Below, piece by piece: positions 41,424 to 49,779 of a stretch of DNA of 64,000 bases. The stretch comes from Lachnospiraceae bacterium UBA7143 (GTDB taxonomy: Bacteria > Bacillota > Clostridia > Lachnospirales > Lachnospiraceae). Location: the NCBI GenBank assembly GCA_002491905.1, contig DKWV01000015.1:1-64000 (forward strand), in the 5' to 3' direction. Every line of letters starts with the position of its first letter. Position 1 is the stretch's first letter. The translations under genes and the position numbers were made by a program. The notes under the pieces were generated by a model. It was not told the origin of the DNA, did not search any database, and saw nothing but the letters and a program-made list of their open reading frames with translations.

Positions 41424-42140
41424 TTATCTCACCGCCTTCACATATACAGCGGAAAGATTATCCCTCTCCCCTCTTTTCATGCACGTTTCCCCGATCTCCC
41501 TAAGCCGCCGTCCGATCTGCTCCTCCCCGGCAATCTCCCGGGGATTCATAACCTCCTGCAGCTCCTGCCCGCTGACACACCGTCTGAAACCGTCCGTGCA
41601 GAGGAGAATCCCATCCCCCGGCCTCAACACGCCCATTCTGTGCTGGGGCACAAAATACCCAAAGCTTCCGAGACATTTCGTCAGCTTTCCCACATCATGG
41701 GCGTGATCTGTCGTGAGCTGCTCCATACGCCGTCCCCGCAGCCGATACGCCCTGCTGTCTCCCAGATGCCATAACAGCCATGTTTTTTCCCATACAACGA
41801 GTACCGTCATGGTCGTTCCCATCGAAATATTTTCCTGCGCGGCATACCGTTTCAGCTGCCCCTGCATATGATAGACCAGTCTGTCCAAAGACCTGCGCAT
41901 CACCCAATAGCGCTTATTCTTTCGTATCATGGCAAACAGTTCCGTATAAAACCATTTCCTGAACTGTTCCGCCGCATAGCCGCTTGCCTCCCCACCGCAG
42001 GATATACCGCCCATACCGTCGCACACTACCGCCAGAAGCACACGGCCCCTGCGCGTCAACACCTGCTGCAGCAGAACAGAATCCTGATTCCTGTCCGCCG
42101 TCCTGCCCCGGTACCAATATACATCCGTCAAATACCGCAC
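41424..42140 (-). CDS. PP2C-family Ser/Thr phosphatase
   Basis: About 238 aa. Metal-binding motifs VVCDGMGGISCGGEAS, LWHLGDSRAYRL, LCTDGFRRCVSG and GERDNLSAVYV are all present, as is the RNQDS segment that starts the domain. The frame is open to an ATG at 42212, but this has no Shine-Dalgarno; a GTG at 42140 lies about 12 nt after GGGAGG and begins close to the domain, so I favour it without certainty. It is the upstream gene of a phosphatase/kinase pair. Confidence 0.88.
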   Translation of the reverse strand: MRYLTDVYWYRGRTADRNQDSVLLQQVLTRRGRVLLAVVCDGMGGISCGGEASGYAAEQFRKWFYTELFAMIRKNKRYWVMRRSLDRLVYHMQGQLKRYAAQENISMGTTMTVLVVWEKTWLLWHLGDSRAYRLRGRRMEQLTTDHAHDVGKLTKCLGSFGYFVPQHRMGVLRPGDGILLCTDGFRRCVSGQELQEVMNPREIAGEEQIGRRLREIGETCMKRGERDNLSAVYVKAVR

Positions 42141-42374
42141 GCCCCAAATACACCTCCCTGTTAATGTCACTTTACACAGTACCGTTACTTTCAAACAGCA
42201 TTTTAATAACACACGTTTTCAATAATTAATCCGGAAAAACGCGGGACCCCCGCCCTGTCACTCGTTACGGGTTCAAGAACAGAACCCGATGCAGCTATCA
42301 TACTACAGATTTCCAGAAACCGCAAGCATATATCCTGTCTCAGACTTCTTCCACCCAGCCGATACATGCGCAAT

Positions 42375-42404
42375 AAGCAAAGGCCGGTGCTCAGCGCACC
42401 AGCC
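42375..42404 (-). terminator. Terminator at the end of rseP
   Basis: Minus-strand stem GGCTGGTGC-GCTGA-GCACCGGCC (9 bp, one G-U) followed by TTTGCTT. The rseP TGA lies in its loop, so ribosomes finishing rseP would cover the hairpin. Confidence 0.55.
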
Positions 42405-43479
42405 TCATAATATCATTGTACATAATAAACACCATCAGAACCATCAACACCACCAGCCCGGCGAAATGCACCATGCCCTCCTTCTCCGGCGGCACGGGTT
42501 TCCCACGTACCACCTCCACCAGCATGAACGCCAGTCGTCCGCCGTCCAGCGCGGGAAGCGGCAGAAGATTCATGATCCCGAGATTGACGGATAGAAGCAC
42601 CACGATCTCCAACATGGTCAGAATAGCGTAGGGCGTGCCGTAGTTTTCCTCCGCCGCGTCATAACTCTCCCCCACGAGCTGCGCGATGCCCACAGGCCCC
42701 GACACATCATCCTTCGACACCTGTCCCTTCACAAGCATCCTCAGACTCTTGTAGGTGATCTTCACCCAATATTCCACCTCGTAGAAACCATATTGGAACA
42801 CCTGCAGGGGATTGCATTTCAGATACTCCCCTCCGTTGGTAATTCCCATATAATAACGCTTGTCATTTTCATCATACTTTGGGAAAAGAGTGGTCACGGC
42901 CTTCTCCCCGTTTCTTAAGTAGGTGATTTCCATCTTCTCCCCCTGATTTAAGGCGGAAATCATGGAAACCTCCCGGTAAAAGTGAATCGGCTCATGTCCG
43001 ATCTTCTTAATCACATCCCCTGTCTGCAGACCGGCCTCCGCAGCCGCAGAACCTTCCGTGACAGTTCCTACCGTGGGAAGATCCGCCCCCGAAAACGCGC
43101 TCAGAATCACTGCGATCACAAAGGCCAGGATGAAATTAAAGAAAGGCCCGGCAAAAACTGTGGCAATGCGCGCCCACACGCCCGCCTCCAGAAAGGAAAT
43201 CCCCTCAGCATCACATATCTCCCCGGGATCACGCTCCCGTGCCACGCCGTCATCTCCCTCAAACATACAGGCACCGCCTATGGGAAAAAGCTTTAAGGAA
43301 TATTTCGTGCCATGCTTGACAAAGGAAAACAGGGAAGGCCCCATTCCCACAGAAAACTCCACCACGCGGATGCCATTCCGTCTGCCGATCAGGAAGTGTC
43401 CCAATTCATGGGAAATCACTACCAATCCAAATACAATGATAAATAAAATAATTGTTCTGATCAAATCGTTACTCTCCAT
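42391..43479 (-). CDS. rseP: Site-2 protease RseP-like (M50)
   Basis: 362 aa. Intramembrane zinc metalloprotease. HELGHFLIGRRNGI holds the HExxH; the second metal motif is MNLLPLPALDGGRL near the C-terminus. A single PDZ domain lies at about 130-190 (AGLQTGDVIKKIGHEPI). Four membrane helices. Such enzymes release anti-sigma factors and signal peptide remnants; the substrate here is unknown. Its start overlaps dxr by 11 bp, the standard dxr-rseP coupling. Confidence 0.94.
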   Translation of the reverse strand: MESNDLIRTIILFIIVFGLVVISHELGHFLIGRRNGIRVVEFSVGMGPSLFSFVKHGTKYSLKLFPIGGACMFEGDDGVARERDPGEICDAEGISFLEAGVWARIATVFAGPFFNFILAFVIAVILSAFSGADLPTVGTVTEGSAAAEAGLQTGDVIKKIGHEPIHFYREVSMISALNQGEKMEITYLRNGEKAVTTLFPKYDENDKRYYMGITNGGEYLKCNPLQVFQYGFYEVEYWVKITYKSLRMLVKGQVSKDDVSGPVGIAQLVGESYDAAEENYGTPYAILTMLEIVVLLSVNLGIMNLLPLPALDGGRLAFMLVEVVRGKPVPPEKEGMVHFAGLVVLMVLMVFIMYNDIMRLVR

Positions 43480-44617
43480 ACTTAAAACTGATATATTCGT
43501 AGGTTTCTTTCTCCGCCGCCAGTATTTCCTCCACGGACGGATTCTCCGTCACGCGGTGCGCCCCCATAGCCGCCTCAATCAGCTCCGGGATCTCCAAAAA
43601 CCGAATCTTCTTATCCAAAAATAACGCAACCGCTTTCTCGTTCGCCGCATTGAATACAGTTGGCAGGGAGCCGCCCTCCTCAGCCGCCCGGTAGGCTAAC
43701 GCAAGCCCCCGGAACGTATCTGTGTCCGGCTTCTCAAAGGTCAGGCTTCCTAGTTTACATAAGTCTACCCTTCCAATCCCCATAGGCCGTCTGTCCGGGT
43801 AAAACAATGCATACTGGATAGGCAGCTTCATATCTGGCACGCCCATCTGTCCCATAATGCCGCCGTCCGCGTACTGCACCGCCGAATGCAGTATGCTCTG
43901 TGGATGCACCACCACCTCAATCTGGGAAAGCGCCACGTCGAAAAGCCATTTCGCCTCCATCACCTCAAGCCCCTTATTGCACAGGGACGCGGAGTCGATG
44001 GTGACTTTCTTCCCCATAGACCAGTTGGGATGCTTTAAGGCGTCCTCCACCGTCATATCGGCAAGCTCCGCCCGGGATTTCCCCCGAAATGGGCCGCCTG
44101 ACGCCGTCAGCAGAATCTTCTCCACCCGAGCGCGGTTTTCCCCGTGCATCGACTGGAAAATCGCGCTGTGTTCGCTGTCCACCGGCAGGATCGAAACCCC
44201 TTTGTCCTTCGCCAGCGGCATAATGATATGTCCTGCCGTCACCAGCGTCTCCTTGTTGGCCAACGCGATATCCTTCCCCGCCTCAATGGCCGCAATAGTC
44301 GGTCTGATGCCAATCATTCCCACAATGCCGGTGACCAGTACCTCCATGCCCTCCGCCGTGGAAACTTCCAGAAGGCCGTCCATACCGCTCACGATACGGA
44401 CAGGCAGATCCTGTACCCGCGTCCGCAGGTCAGCCGCCGCTTTTTCCTCCCAGAGCGCGGCAATCTTCGGACGAAATTCCCTGATCTGCGCCTCCATGAG
44501 CGACACATTAGAGCCTGCCGCCAGGGACACTACCTCCAAATCTTTTTCTTTTCTGACAATATCAAGCGTCTGTGTTCCGATGGAACCTGTGGAACCCAGT
44601 ATACCTATCTTTTTCAT
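43469..44617 (-). CDS. dxr: 1-deoxy-D-xylulose 5-phosphate reductoisomerase
   Basis: 382 aa. Second enzyme of the MEP pathway, converting DXP to MEP with NADPH; target of fosmidomycin. Rossmann start KIGILGSTGSIGTQTLDIV, LANKETLVTAGHI, LPVDSEHSAIFQ, the flexible loop TASGGPFRG and NWSMGKKVTIDSASL are intact. It is separated from cdsA by 66 bp and overlaps rseP. Confidence 0.97.
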   Translation of the reverse strand: MKKIGILGSTGSIGTQTLDIVRKEKDLEVVSLAAGSNVSLMEAQIREFRPKIAALWEEKAAADLRTRVQDLPVRIVSGMDGLLEVSTAEGMEVLVTGIVGMIGIRPTIAAIEAGKDIALANKETLVTAGHIIMPLAKDKGVSILPVDSEHSAIFQSMHGENRARVEKILLTASGGPFRGKSRAELADMTVEDALKHPNWSMGKKVTIDSASLCNKGLEVMEAKWLFDVALSQIEVVVHPQSILHSAVQYADGGIMGQMGVPDMKLPIQYALFYPDRRPMGIGRVDLCKLGSLTFEKPDTDTFRGLALAYRAAEEGGSLPTVFNAANEKAVALFLDKKIRFLEIPELIEAAMGAHRVTENPSVEEILAAEKETYEYISFKYGE

Positions 44618-44682
44618 CTTACGTCATTCCTCTTTTTTACTCTAACCTTCATAACTGCGCTTTGCAAAATCTCAAACCAATG

Positions 44683-45525
44683 CTAACCTTGCATCAGCAC
44701 AATCCCCAGAAATACAATCGGCGCCGCCACAATCACACTGTCAAAGCGGTCCATGATCCCGCCGTGTCCCGGAATCAGCTTGCCATAGTCCTTAATCCCG
44801 TGATCCCTCTTCACTGCGGAGGCCGCCAGATCCCCCACCATAGAGATAAGCGCTCCCACTGCGCCCAGGACCGCCGCAAGCGGCAGGGAAAGCGTCGTCA
44901 TGGTATATTGGCTGATCACAAAATGCGTGTAGAGGACAAACAGAAGCGCCGCGCCCAGAATACCTCCCACCGCGCCCTCCACGGACTTTTTCGGACTAAG
45001 CTTCGGCGTCATCTTGTGTTTCCCGATCAGGACACCCACACAGTAAGCGCAGGTGTCACTCCCCCATGAAGCCAGAAACACAAACCATACCAGATAGATC
45101 CCATCCTCAAACCCTTCCCGCAGCAGATAGAGAAAAGAGAGCATCACCGGCCCGTAGAGAAACGAAAACATGGCCGACATGATCTGGTTCGCATGGTACT
45201 TCGGAAAAGTAAACACATAGACGAATAAAAAGGCGAGAAACGCCGCAACAATCGCAATCATCATGGCCGGAAACACCTGCGCCAGATCCCTTGCCAACGC
45301 AAGGCAGATCAACGCATAGTACACAAGCGTCATCACCAGACCCACTATGACAGGAGCGCCCGGCTGTGCTCCTTCCCCGCGCGCCTTGCAGGCTGCCGTC
45401 AGTTCCTGATACGCGATCACGGAAACCCCGAATATCACAACTGCCAAAAGCGCGCCTCCCGCCAGAAACACGCCCAGCGCGGCCGCCACCAGCAGAATAC
45501 CGCTCAGTAATCTTGTACGAAACAT
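44683..45525 (-). CDS. cdsA: Phosphatidate cytidylyltransferase
   Basis: 280 aa polytopic membrane enzyme making CDP-diacylglycerol from phosphatidate and CTP. About eight helices; the C-terminal signature KLIPGHGGIMDRFDSVIVAAP is intact, and SWGSDTCAYCVG and SPKKSVEGAVGG are typical of the catalytic side. AGGAGGG precedes the ATG. Twelve bp separate it from uppS. Confidence 0.95.
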   Translation of the reverse strand: MFRTRLLSGILLVAAALGVFLAGGALLAVVIFGVSVIAYQELTAACKARGEGAQPGAPVIVGLVMTLVYYALICLALARDLAQVFPAMMIAIVAAFLAFLFVYVFTFPKYHANQIMSAMFSFLYGPVMLSFLYLLREGFEDGIYLVWFVFLASWGSDTCAYCVGVLIGKHKMTPKLSPKKSVEGAVGGILGAALLFVLYTHFVISQYTMTTLSLPLAAVLGAVGALISMVGDLAASAVKRDHGIKDYGKLIPGHGGIMDRFDSVIVAAPIVFLGIVLMQG

Positions 45526-45537
45526 ACAGACGCCCTC

Positions 45538-46266
45538 CTATTCTTTCACCAGACCATAGCGTCTGTCTCTCTTATTATATGCCTCCACTGCCTTTTCCAA
45601 TTCTTCTTTTGAAAAATCAGGCCATGCTATGGGCGTAAAATAAAATTCTGTGTAAGCGAGCTGCCAGAGCAGGAAATTGGAAATCCGCTGCTCCCCGCAG
45701 GTGCGGATCAAAAGATCCGGATCGGGAATACCCGCCGTGTCAAGCGCATTCCCCAACTGCTCCTGTGTGATCTCATCCGGCGCAAGAGCCCCTTCCTTCA
45801 CCTGTGCAGCCAGCTTTCTCACGGCGCGGACAATCTCATCCCTGCCGCCGTAATTGATGGCGATCTGAAAATGCAGGCCCGTATTGTTCTTTGTAGCCTC
45901 CTCCAGCTCCCCGATCCGCTCTCTGATATCCTCGTCCAGCCGGGACTTTTCCCCGATCACGCGCACACACATGTTATTTTTGGCCGCCGTCTTCAGACAG
46001 GTCTTCATATAGTTCCGAAGAAGCCCCATAAGCGCGTCCACCTCGTCCGCCGGCCTGTCCCAGTTCTCCGTGCTGAAAGCGTATACCGTCAGATACTGGA
46101 TCCCCATGCGGTAAGCCTCCTCGCAGATCACCTCCACAGTTTTAGCTCCCTGCACATGCCCGTAATTGCGGGGCATACCCTTGCTTTTCGCCCATCTTCC
46201 GTTGCCGTCCAATATAATCGCCACATGCTGTGGAATCTTGTTTTCCTCCGCCATCGCAGCCCCCAT
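45538..46266 (-). CDS. uppS: Isoprenyl (undecaprenyl) diphosphate synthase
   Basis: About 242 aa cis-prenyltransferase that makes the undecaprenyl carrier for the cell wall. VAIILDGNGRWAKSKGMPRNYGH holds the catalytic Asp and the pyrophosphate-binding region; YLTVYAFSTENWDRP, NYGGRDEI and LLIRTCGEQRISNFLLWQLAY follow. Starts at 46293, 46266 and 46254 are possible; I chose 46266, with GGCGGAG ahead. With dxr and ispG in the same cluster it ties isoprenoid supply to wall synthesis. Confidence 0.95.
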   Translation of the reverse strand: MGAAMAEENKIPQHVAIILDGNGRWAKSKGMPRNYGHVQGAKTVEVICEEAYRMGIQYLTVYAFSTENWDRPADEVDALMGLLRNYMKTCLKTAAKNNMCVRVIGEKSRLDEDIRERIGELEEATKNNTGLHFQIAINYGGRDEIVRAVRKLAAQVKEGALAPDEITQEQLGNALDTAGIPDPDLLIRTCGEQRISNFLLWQLAYTEFYFTPIAWPDFSKEELEKAVEAYNKRDRRYGLVKE

Positions 46267-46326
46267 TCTATTCTCCGCCCTTCCTGTTTCCATTCGTTCA
46301 GAGCAATATTATGTAAACCATTAAAT

Positions 46327-46366
46327 GAAAAGAGGGGCAACAGAACCGTTCATTCTGTAACCCCCT
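46327..46366 (-). terminator. Terminator after frr
   Basis: Minus-strand stem of GGGGGTTACAGAA paired imperfectly with TTCTGTTGCCCCTC, followed by TTTTCATTT. It begins about 8 bp after the frr stop, so the pyrH-frr and uppS-onward messages may be partly separate. Confidence 0.65.
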
Positions 46367-46373
46367 CCCAACA

Positions 46374-46925
46374 TCATACCGTCAGAATTTCTTTTGACTT
46401 CTCCTCCACCAGCTTATCCACTTCCTTGATAAACTTGTCTGTCAGCTTCTGCAGCTTCTCCTCAAGCTCCTTGATCTCATCCTCGGAAACCTCAGATTTC
46501 GCCAGCTTTTTCAGCGCATCGTTGCCATCGCGTCTGGTATTGCGGATCGCGACCTTATTCTCCTCGCCCCGCTTCTTGATGTCCTTCACCAGCTCCTTAC
46601 GGCGCTCCTCGGTAAGCTCCGGAAAGACCAGACGTATCAGGGAACCGTCGTTACTCGGTGTAATTCCTACATCCGATGCCATGATCGCCTTCTCGATCTC
46701 TTTGATCAGGCTCTTTTCCCACGGCGCGATCTGCAGAATCCTCGCCTCGGGAACCGTGATATTTCCCACCTGCTGAATCGGTGTGGGCGTCCCGTAATAA
46801 TCCACCTTAATCTTATCGAGGACATGGGGATTCGCGCGTCCGGCGCGGATCGTACCCAGATCGTTTACCAGAAAATCATACGACTTCTGCATCTTTTCCT
46901 CATAAGGCTTCAGTCTGTCATCCAT
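46374..46925 (-). CDS. frr: Ribosome recycling factor
   Basis: 183 aa, full length. Splits post-termination ribosomes with EF-G. Recognised by IRAGRANPHVLDKIKVDYYGTPTPIQQVGNI, RILQIAPWEKSLIKEIEKAI and KKRGEENKVAIRNTRRD segments. AGGGAGGA precedes the ATG. It follows pyrH by 13 bp, an arrangement conserved across bacteria. Confidence 0.98.
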   Translation of the reverse strand: MDDRLKPYEEKMQKSYDFLVNDLGTIRAGRANPHVLDKIKVDYYGTPTPIQQVGNITVPEARILQIAPWEKSLIKEIEKAIMASDVGITPSNDGSLIRLVFPELTEERRKELVKDIKKRGEENKVAIRNTRRDGNDALKKLAKSEVSEDEIKELEEKLQKLTDKFIKEVDKLVEEKSKEILTV

Positions 46926-46938
46926 ACTGTAATCCTCC

Positions 46939-47634
46939 CTATACAGTCACCTTTGTGCCGTTAAATTTACCCCTGACAGTGTTGACAATGCTGTTCTCCT
47001 CATTCAGCCCGAATACCCACATGGGCATTCTGTTATCACGGGCCAGAATAGAAGCCGTCATGTCCACCACCTGAAGGTTTTTGGCGATCACCTCGTCTAT
47101 CGAAACCTCCTCATATTTCCTGGCATCCGGGTTACTCCGCGGATCATCGTCATAGACGCCGTCCACCGCCTTCGCTAAAAGGATCACATCCGCATCTACC
47201 TCTACAGCCCGGAGCACTACCCCCGTATCCGTGGAAAAATAGGGATGTCCCGTACCGCCTGCAAAAAAGACTACCATATTTCTCGAAAAATATTTATTGG
47301 CCCTGTCCTTGGAGAAAAGCTTCGTAAAGGAGCCGCATTCAAACGGGGTCAGAATCGATGTCATCATACCTACCGAGCGGAAAATCTCCGAAACATAGAT
47401 ACAATTCATAATCGTGGCCAGCATACCGATCTGATCCGCCTTTGTCCTGTCGATGTTCTCGCTGGAACGGCCGCGCCAGAAATTGCCGCCGCCAATGACG
47501 ATACCCACCTGAATACCGTCGTCCACAAGCTGTTTCACCTGCATGGCCACGCCCCGCACCGTGTCCTCGTCAAAACCCGTCTTTTTTTCGCCCGCAAGGG
47601 CCTCTCCGCTTAACTTCAAGAGTATACGCTTCAT
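46939..47634 (-). CDS. pyrH: UMP kinase
   Basis: 231 aa amino-acid-kinase-fold enzyme phosphorylating UMP to UDP. KRILLKLSGEALAG, VIGGGNFWRGR, GGTGHPYFSTDTGVVLRA, DGVYDDDPRSNPDA are diagnostic. GGGGAG precedes the ATG. It is preceded by the bactofilin gene 30 bp upstream on the same strand, so it could be transcribed from the deacetylase-bactofilin promoter. Confidence 0.97.
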   Translation of the reverse strand: MKRILLKLSGEALAGEKKTGFDEDTVRGVAMQVKQLVDDGIQVGIVIGGGNFWRGRSSENIDRTKADQIGMLATIMNCIYVSEIFRSVGMMTSILTPFECGSFTKLFSKDRANKYFSRNMVVFFAGGTGHPYFSTDTGVVLRAVEVDADVILLAKAVDGVYDDDPRSNPDARKYEEVSIDEVIAKNLQVVDMTASILARDNRMPMWVFGLNEENSIVNTVRGKFNGTKVTV

Positions 47635-47664
47635 ATTATACCGCTCTCCCCTGTATGCCCGGAT

Positions 47665-48633
47665 TTATTTTTTCTTCTTGAACTCCTCGAAGAAGGATGT
47701 AGGATTCACATCCGCATAGCACTGGGAACACATACCCTCGATAACCGCACCGTTGTTGATCTGCACGGATTTGGACTTAATGTTGCCCATCACGATAGCC
47801 GTGGTATCCAGAATAACCGGACCATGCACATCGATATCACCTTTGACAGCTCCTGCCACCACTGCGCTGGTCGCCGTGATATTGCCGATCACCACGGAAC
47901 TCTGACCGATCTTCACACTGCCCTGGCTGTTCACCTCGCCGGTGATCTTCGCGCCCTCGGCAAAAATCTCAGCCGCCTTGGAATTACCCTGAATCGTACC
48001 CGTGATATTCAGCTTGCCAAGAATGTCAAGATTGCCGTTTACGGTACCGATCAGTTCCATAGAGCCTTCCGATACGATATCACCCGTTATTGTCATGCCC
48101 TCCGTCACGACTGCCGTCTCGTCTACTGCCACACGATTTGCCTGCACTTCCATAGTCTTTCCTTTTCCTCCACTGTTCTGATCTTTCTTTTCCACGGGCG
48201 CTTCCGCCTCTGTTAAAACTTCTTCTGCCATTACAGGTTCTGCCTCCTCTTCTTCTATTACGGTTTCCGCAGCAACCGGCTCTTCTACTACAACTTCTGC
48301 CGCCGCTATCGGTTCTTCCGCTGCTACTTCTTCCACAATCGGTTCCGGCTCCAGAACCGCTTCTTCTAAAAGTTCCTCAACAGGCGCCGGCTCTGCTTCT
48401 GATAATGCTTCAAGCTCAGGCGCTCCCATCTCCTCGATTTTATCCAGCATACCGCTCAAATCTAGGGACTCGAGCGTTTCATCTGTAGAGGGCGTCTCGG
48501 GTGCCGCGTTATCCGCAGATACCTTCTCCACGGCCTGTCCCTCCGCCGCCAGAGCCGCTTCCAGCTCTTCTTCCGGCATCAGTTCATTGACCGCCTGGGA
48601 CAAGTCGTCCTTCAAATCCGAAAAAAATCCCAT
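47665..48633 (-). CDS. Bactofilin-like polymer-forming protein with acidic N-terminal extension
   Basis: 322 aa. Residues 1-155 are very acidic with repeated Ala-Glu/Pro-Val-Glu-Glu runs and are predicted disordered. Residues about 161-300 form a right-handed beta helix with the regular G-x-I/V pattern of bactofilins (EGMTITGDIVSEGSMELIG, LNITGTIQGNSKAAE, GSVKIGQSSVVIGNI, GDIDVHGPVIL). The end holds CSQC and a lysine tail (FKKKK). Bactofilins form cytoskeletal filaments that place wall enzymes. GGAGGATTAAGGA precedes the ATG. Confidence 0.9.
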   Translation of the reverse strand: MGFFSDLKDDLSQAVNELMPEEELEAALAAEGQAVEKVSADNAAPETPSTDETLESLDLSGMLDKIEEMGAPELEALSEAEPAPVEELLEEAVLEPEPIVEEVAAEEPIAAAEVVVEEPVAAETVIEEEEAEPVMAEEVLTEAEAPVEKKDQNSGGKGKTMEVQANRVAVDETAVVTEGMTITGDIVSEGSMELIGTVNGNLDILGKLNITGTIQGNSKAAEIFAEGAKITGEVNSQGSVKIGQSSVVIGNITATSAVVAGAVKGDIDVHGPVILDTTAIVMGNIKSKSVQINNGAVIEGMCSQCYADVNPTSFFEEFKKKK

Positions 48634-48651
48634 TCCTTAATCCTCCATTCT

Positions 48652-49605
48652 TTAATCGTTGCTTATATGATGAATCGCCTCCGTATCATCTGTGATCGGA
48701 AGGATTTTCGTATCTTCCATCGCCTGGATCTGCTCGATCAGTTTCGGCAGCGCCTCTACCGTCGAGTCCTTATCGGAAGCGTCATGTAACAGAATAATGG
48801 CCTCCTGAAACTCCTGCAGCCTGGCTGTGGAATTTCTCACAATCGCATCCGGGCTGATGTAAGCCGACGAAGCATCTCCTGAGGACACATTCCAGTCGAA
48901 ATAACTCATGTCCTGCTCTTCCAGATAATCGATCAGCTCATGCATGTCTACCCTGCTCACCGTGTTGCTGCTGCCGCCTGGGAATCTGCAGTACCGGCAC
49001 CACACTCCCGTAGTATTATAAAGAAATTCCTGCAGCTTCGTAAGATCCTCCACGTAGCTTTCCCTGGACTGGTAAATCTCGTTGTATTTGTGGCTGTAGG
49101 AATGCATCGCCAGCGTGTGCCCTTCCTCCACAATTCTTTTGTATAACGGCTGATATTTTTCTTCCTCTTTCCCGACCACAAAAAAAGTCGCCTTCACATC
49201 ATACTCTGCCAGAATATCCAGTATTTCTCCGGTATTGCCGCTTGGTCCGTCGTCAAAAGTAAGGTACACCTTTCTGATTCCATCCTCCGCATCGGGAACC
49301 GCGCCGTCCTCATCGGACACGTCCCTTCTGAACTCATTCACGCCGGAGGCTGTATACAGTTCTCCGCTCTGCTCCTCTGCACCGGATGCCTGTCCCACCG
49401 CCATCGCGGGAGCCGCCTGCTCGCGCAGCGCGCGCAATTCCCGTTTGGCCTCGTAGAGATTCACACCCAGAACCACACAGAGAACCAGCAGAATCAGTAT
49501 CGTGGAAAGCGGAATAATAACGAGCAGCCGTTTCATCAGTTGAAAATGTGCATCCTGTCCCGCATCCATCTTCATCGGCTCCTTTGTAACTCTCTTACCC
49601 CACAT
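48652..49605 (-). CDS. Membrane-anchored polysaccharide deacetylase
   Basis: Up to 317 aa. A transmembrane anchor (RLLVIIPLSTILILLVLCVV), a linker, then a NodB domain from about residue 110: VYLTFDDGPSGNTGEIL (catalytic Asp and metal Asp), HSYSHKYNEI (metal His pair), RFPGGSSNTVSR and DWNVSSGDASS, ILLHDAS. It probably de-N-acetylates peptidoglycan. The start is uncertain: 49605 has a crowded AAAGGA, 49569 has AGGAG at better spacing. It is followed by the bactofilin after 18 bp, which could localise it. Confidence 0.9.
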   Translation of the reverse strand: MWGKRVTKEPMKMDAGQDAHFQLMKRLLVIIPLSTILILLVLCVVLGVNLYEAKRELRALREQAAPAMAVGQASGAEEQSGELYTASGVNEFRRDVSDEDGAVPDAEDGIRKVYLTFDDGPSGNTGEILDILAEYDVKATFFVVGKEEEKYQPLYKRIVEEGHTLAMHSYSHKYNEIYQSRESYVEDLTKLQEFLYNTTGVWCRYCRFPGGSSNTVSRVDMHELIDYLEEQDMSYFDWNVSSGDASSAYISPDAIVRNSTARLQEFQEAIILLHDASDKDSTVEALPKLIEQIQAMEDTKILPITDDTEAIHHISND

Positions 49606-49713
49606 TCCTTTATACTATATCACATTTGAGAGATAACGAAAAGAAATTTTGCAAAAAAAGCACAAGAAAAATTTGTTATTCCTATTATCAACAGAAGCGC
49701 TGCCTTTTATGGC

Positions 49714-49742
49714 TTGCAAAGCGAACAATATTCCAGTATGAT
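49714..49742 (+). promoter_or_regulatory. Promoter of the Eis-like acetyltransferase gene
   Basis: TTGCAA (49714-49719), 17-bp spacer, TATGAT (49737-49742), about 38 bp before the ATG at 49780. Confidence 0.7.
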
Positions 49743-49779
49743 TTAAGTAACAGAAATACAGTGCAGAACGAGGCATCAT

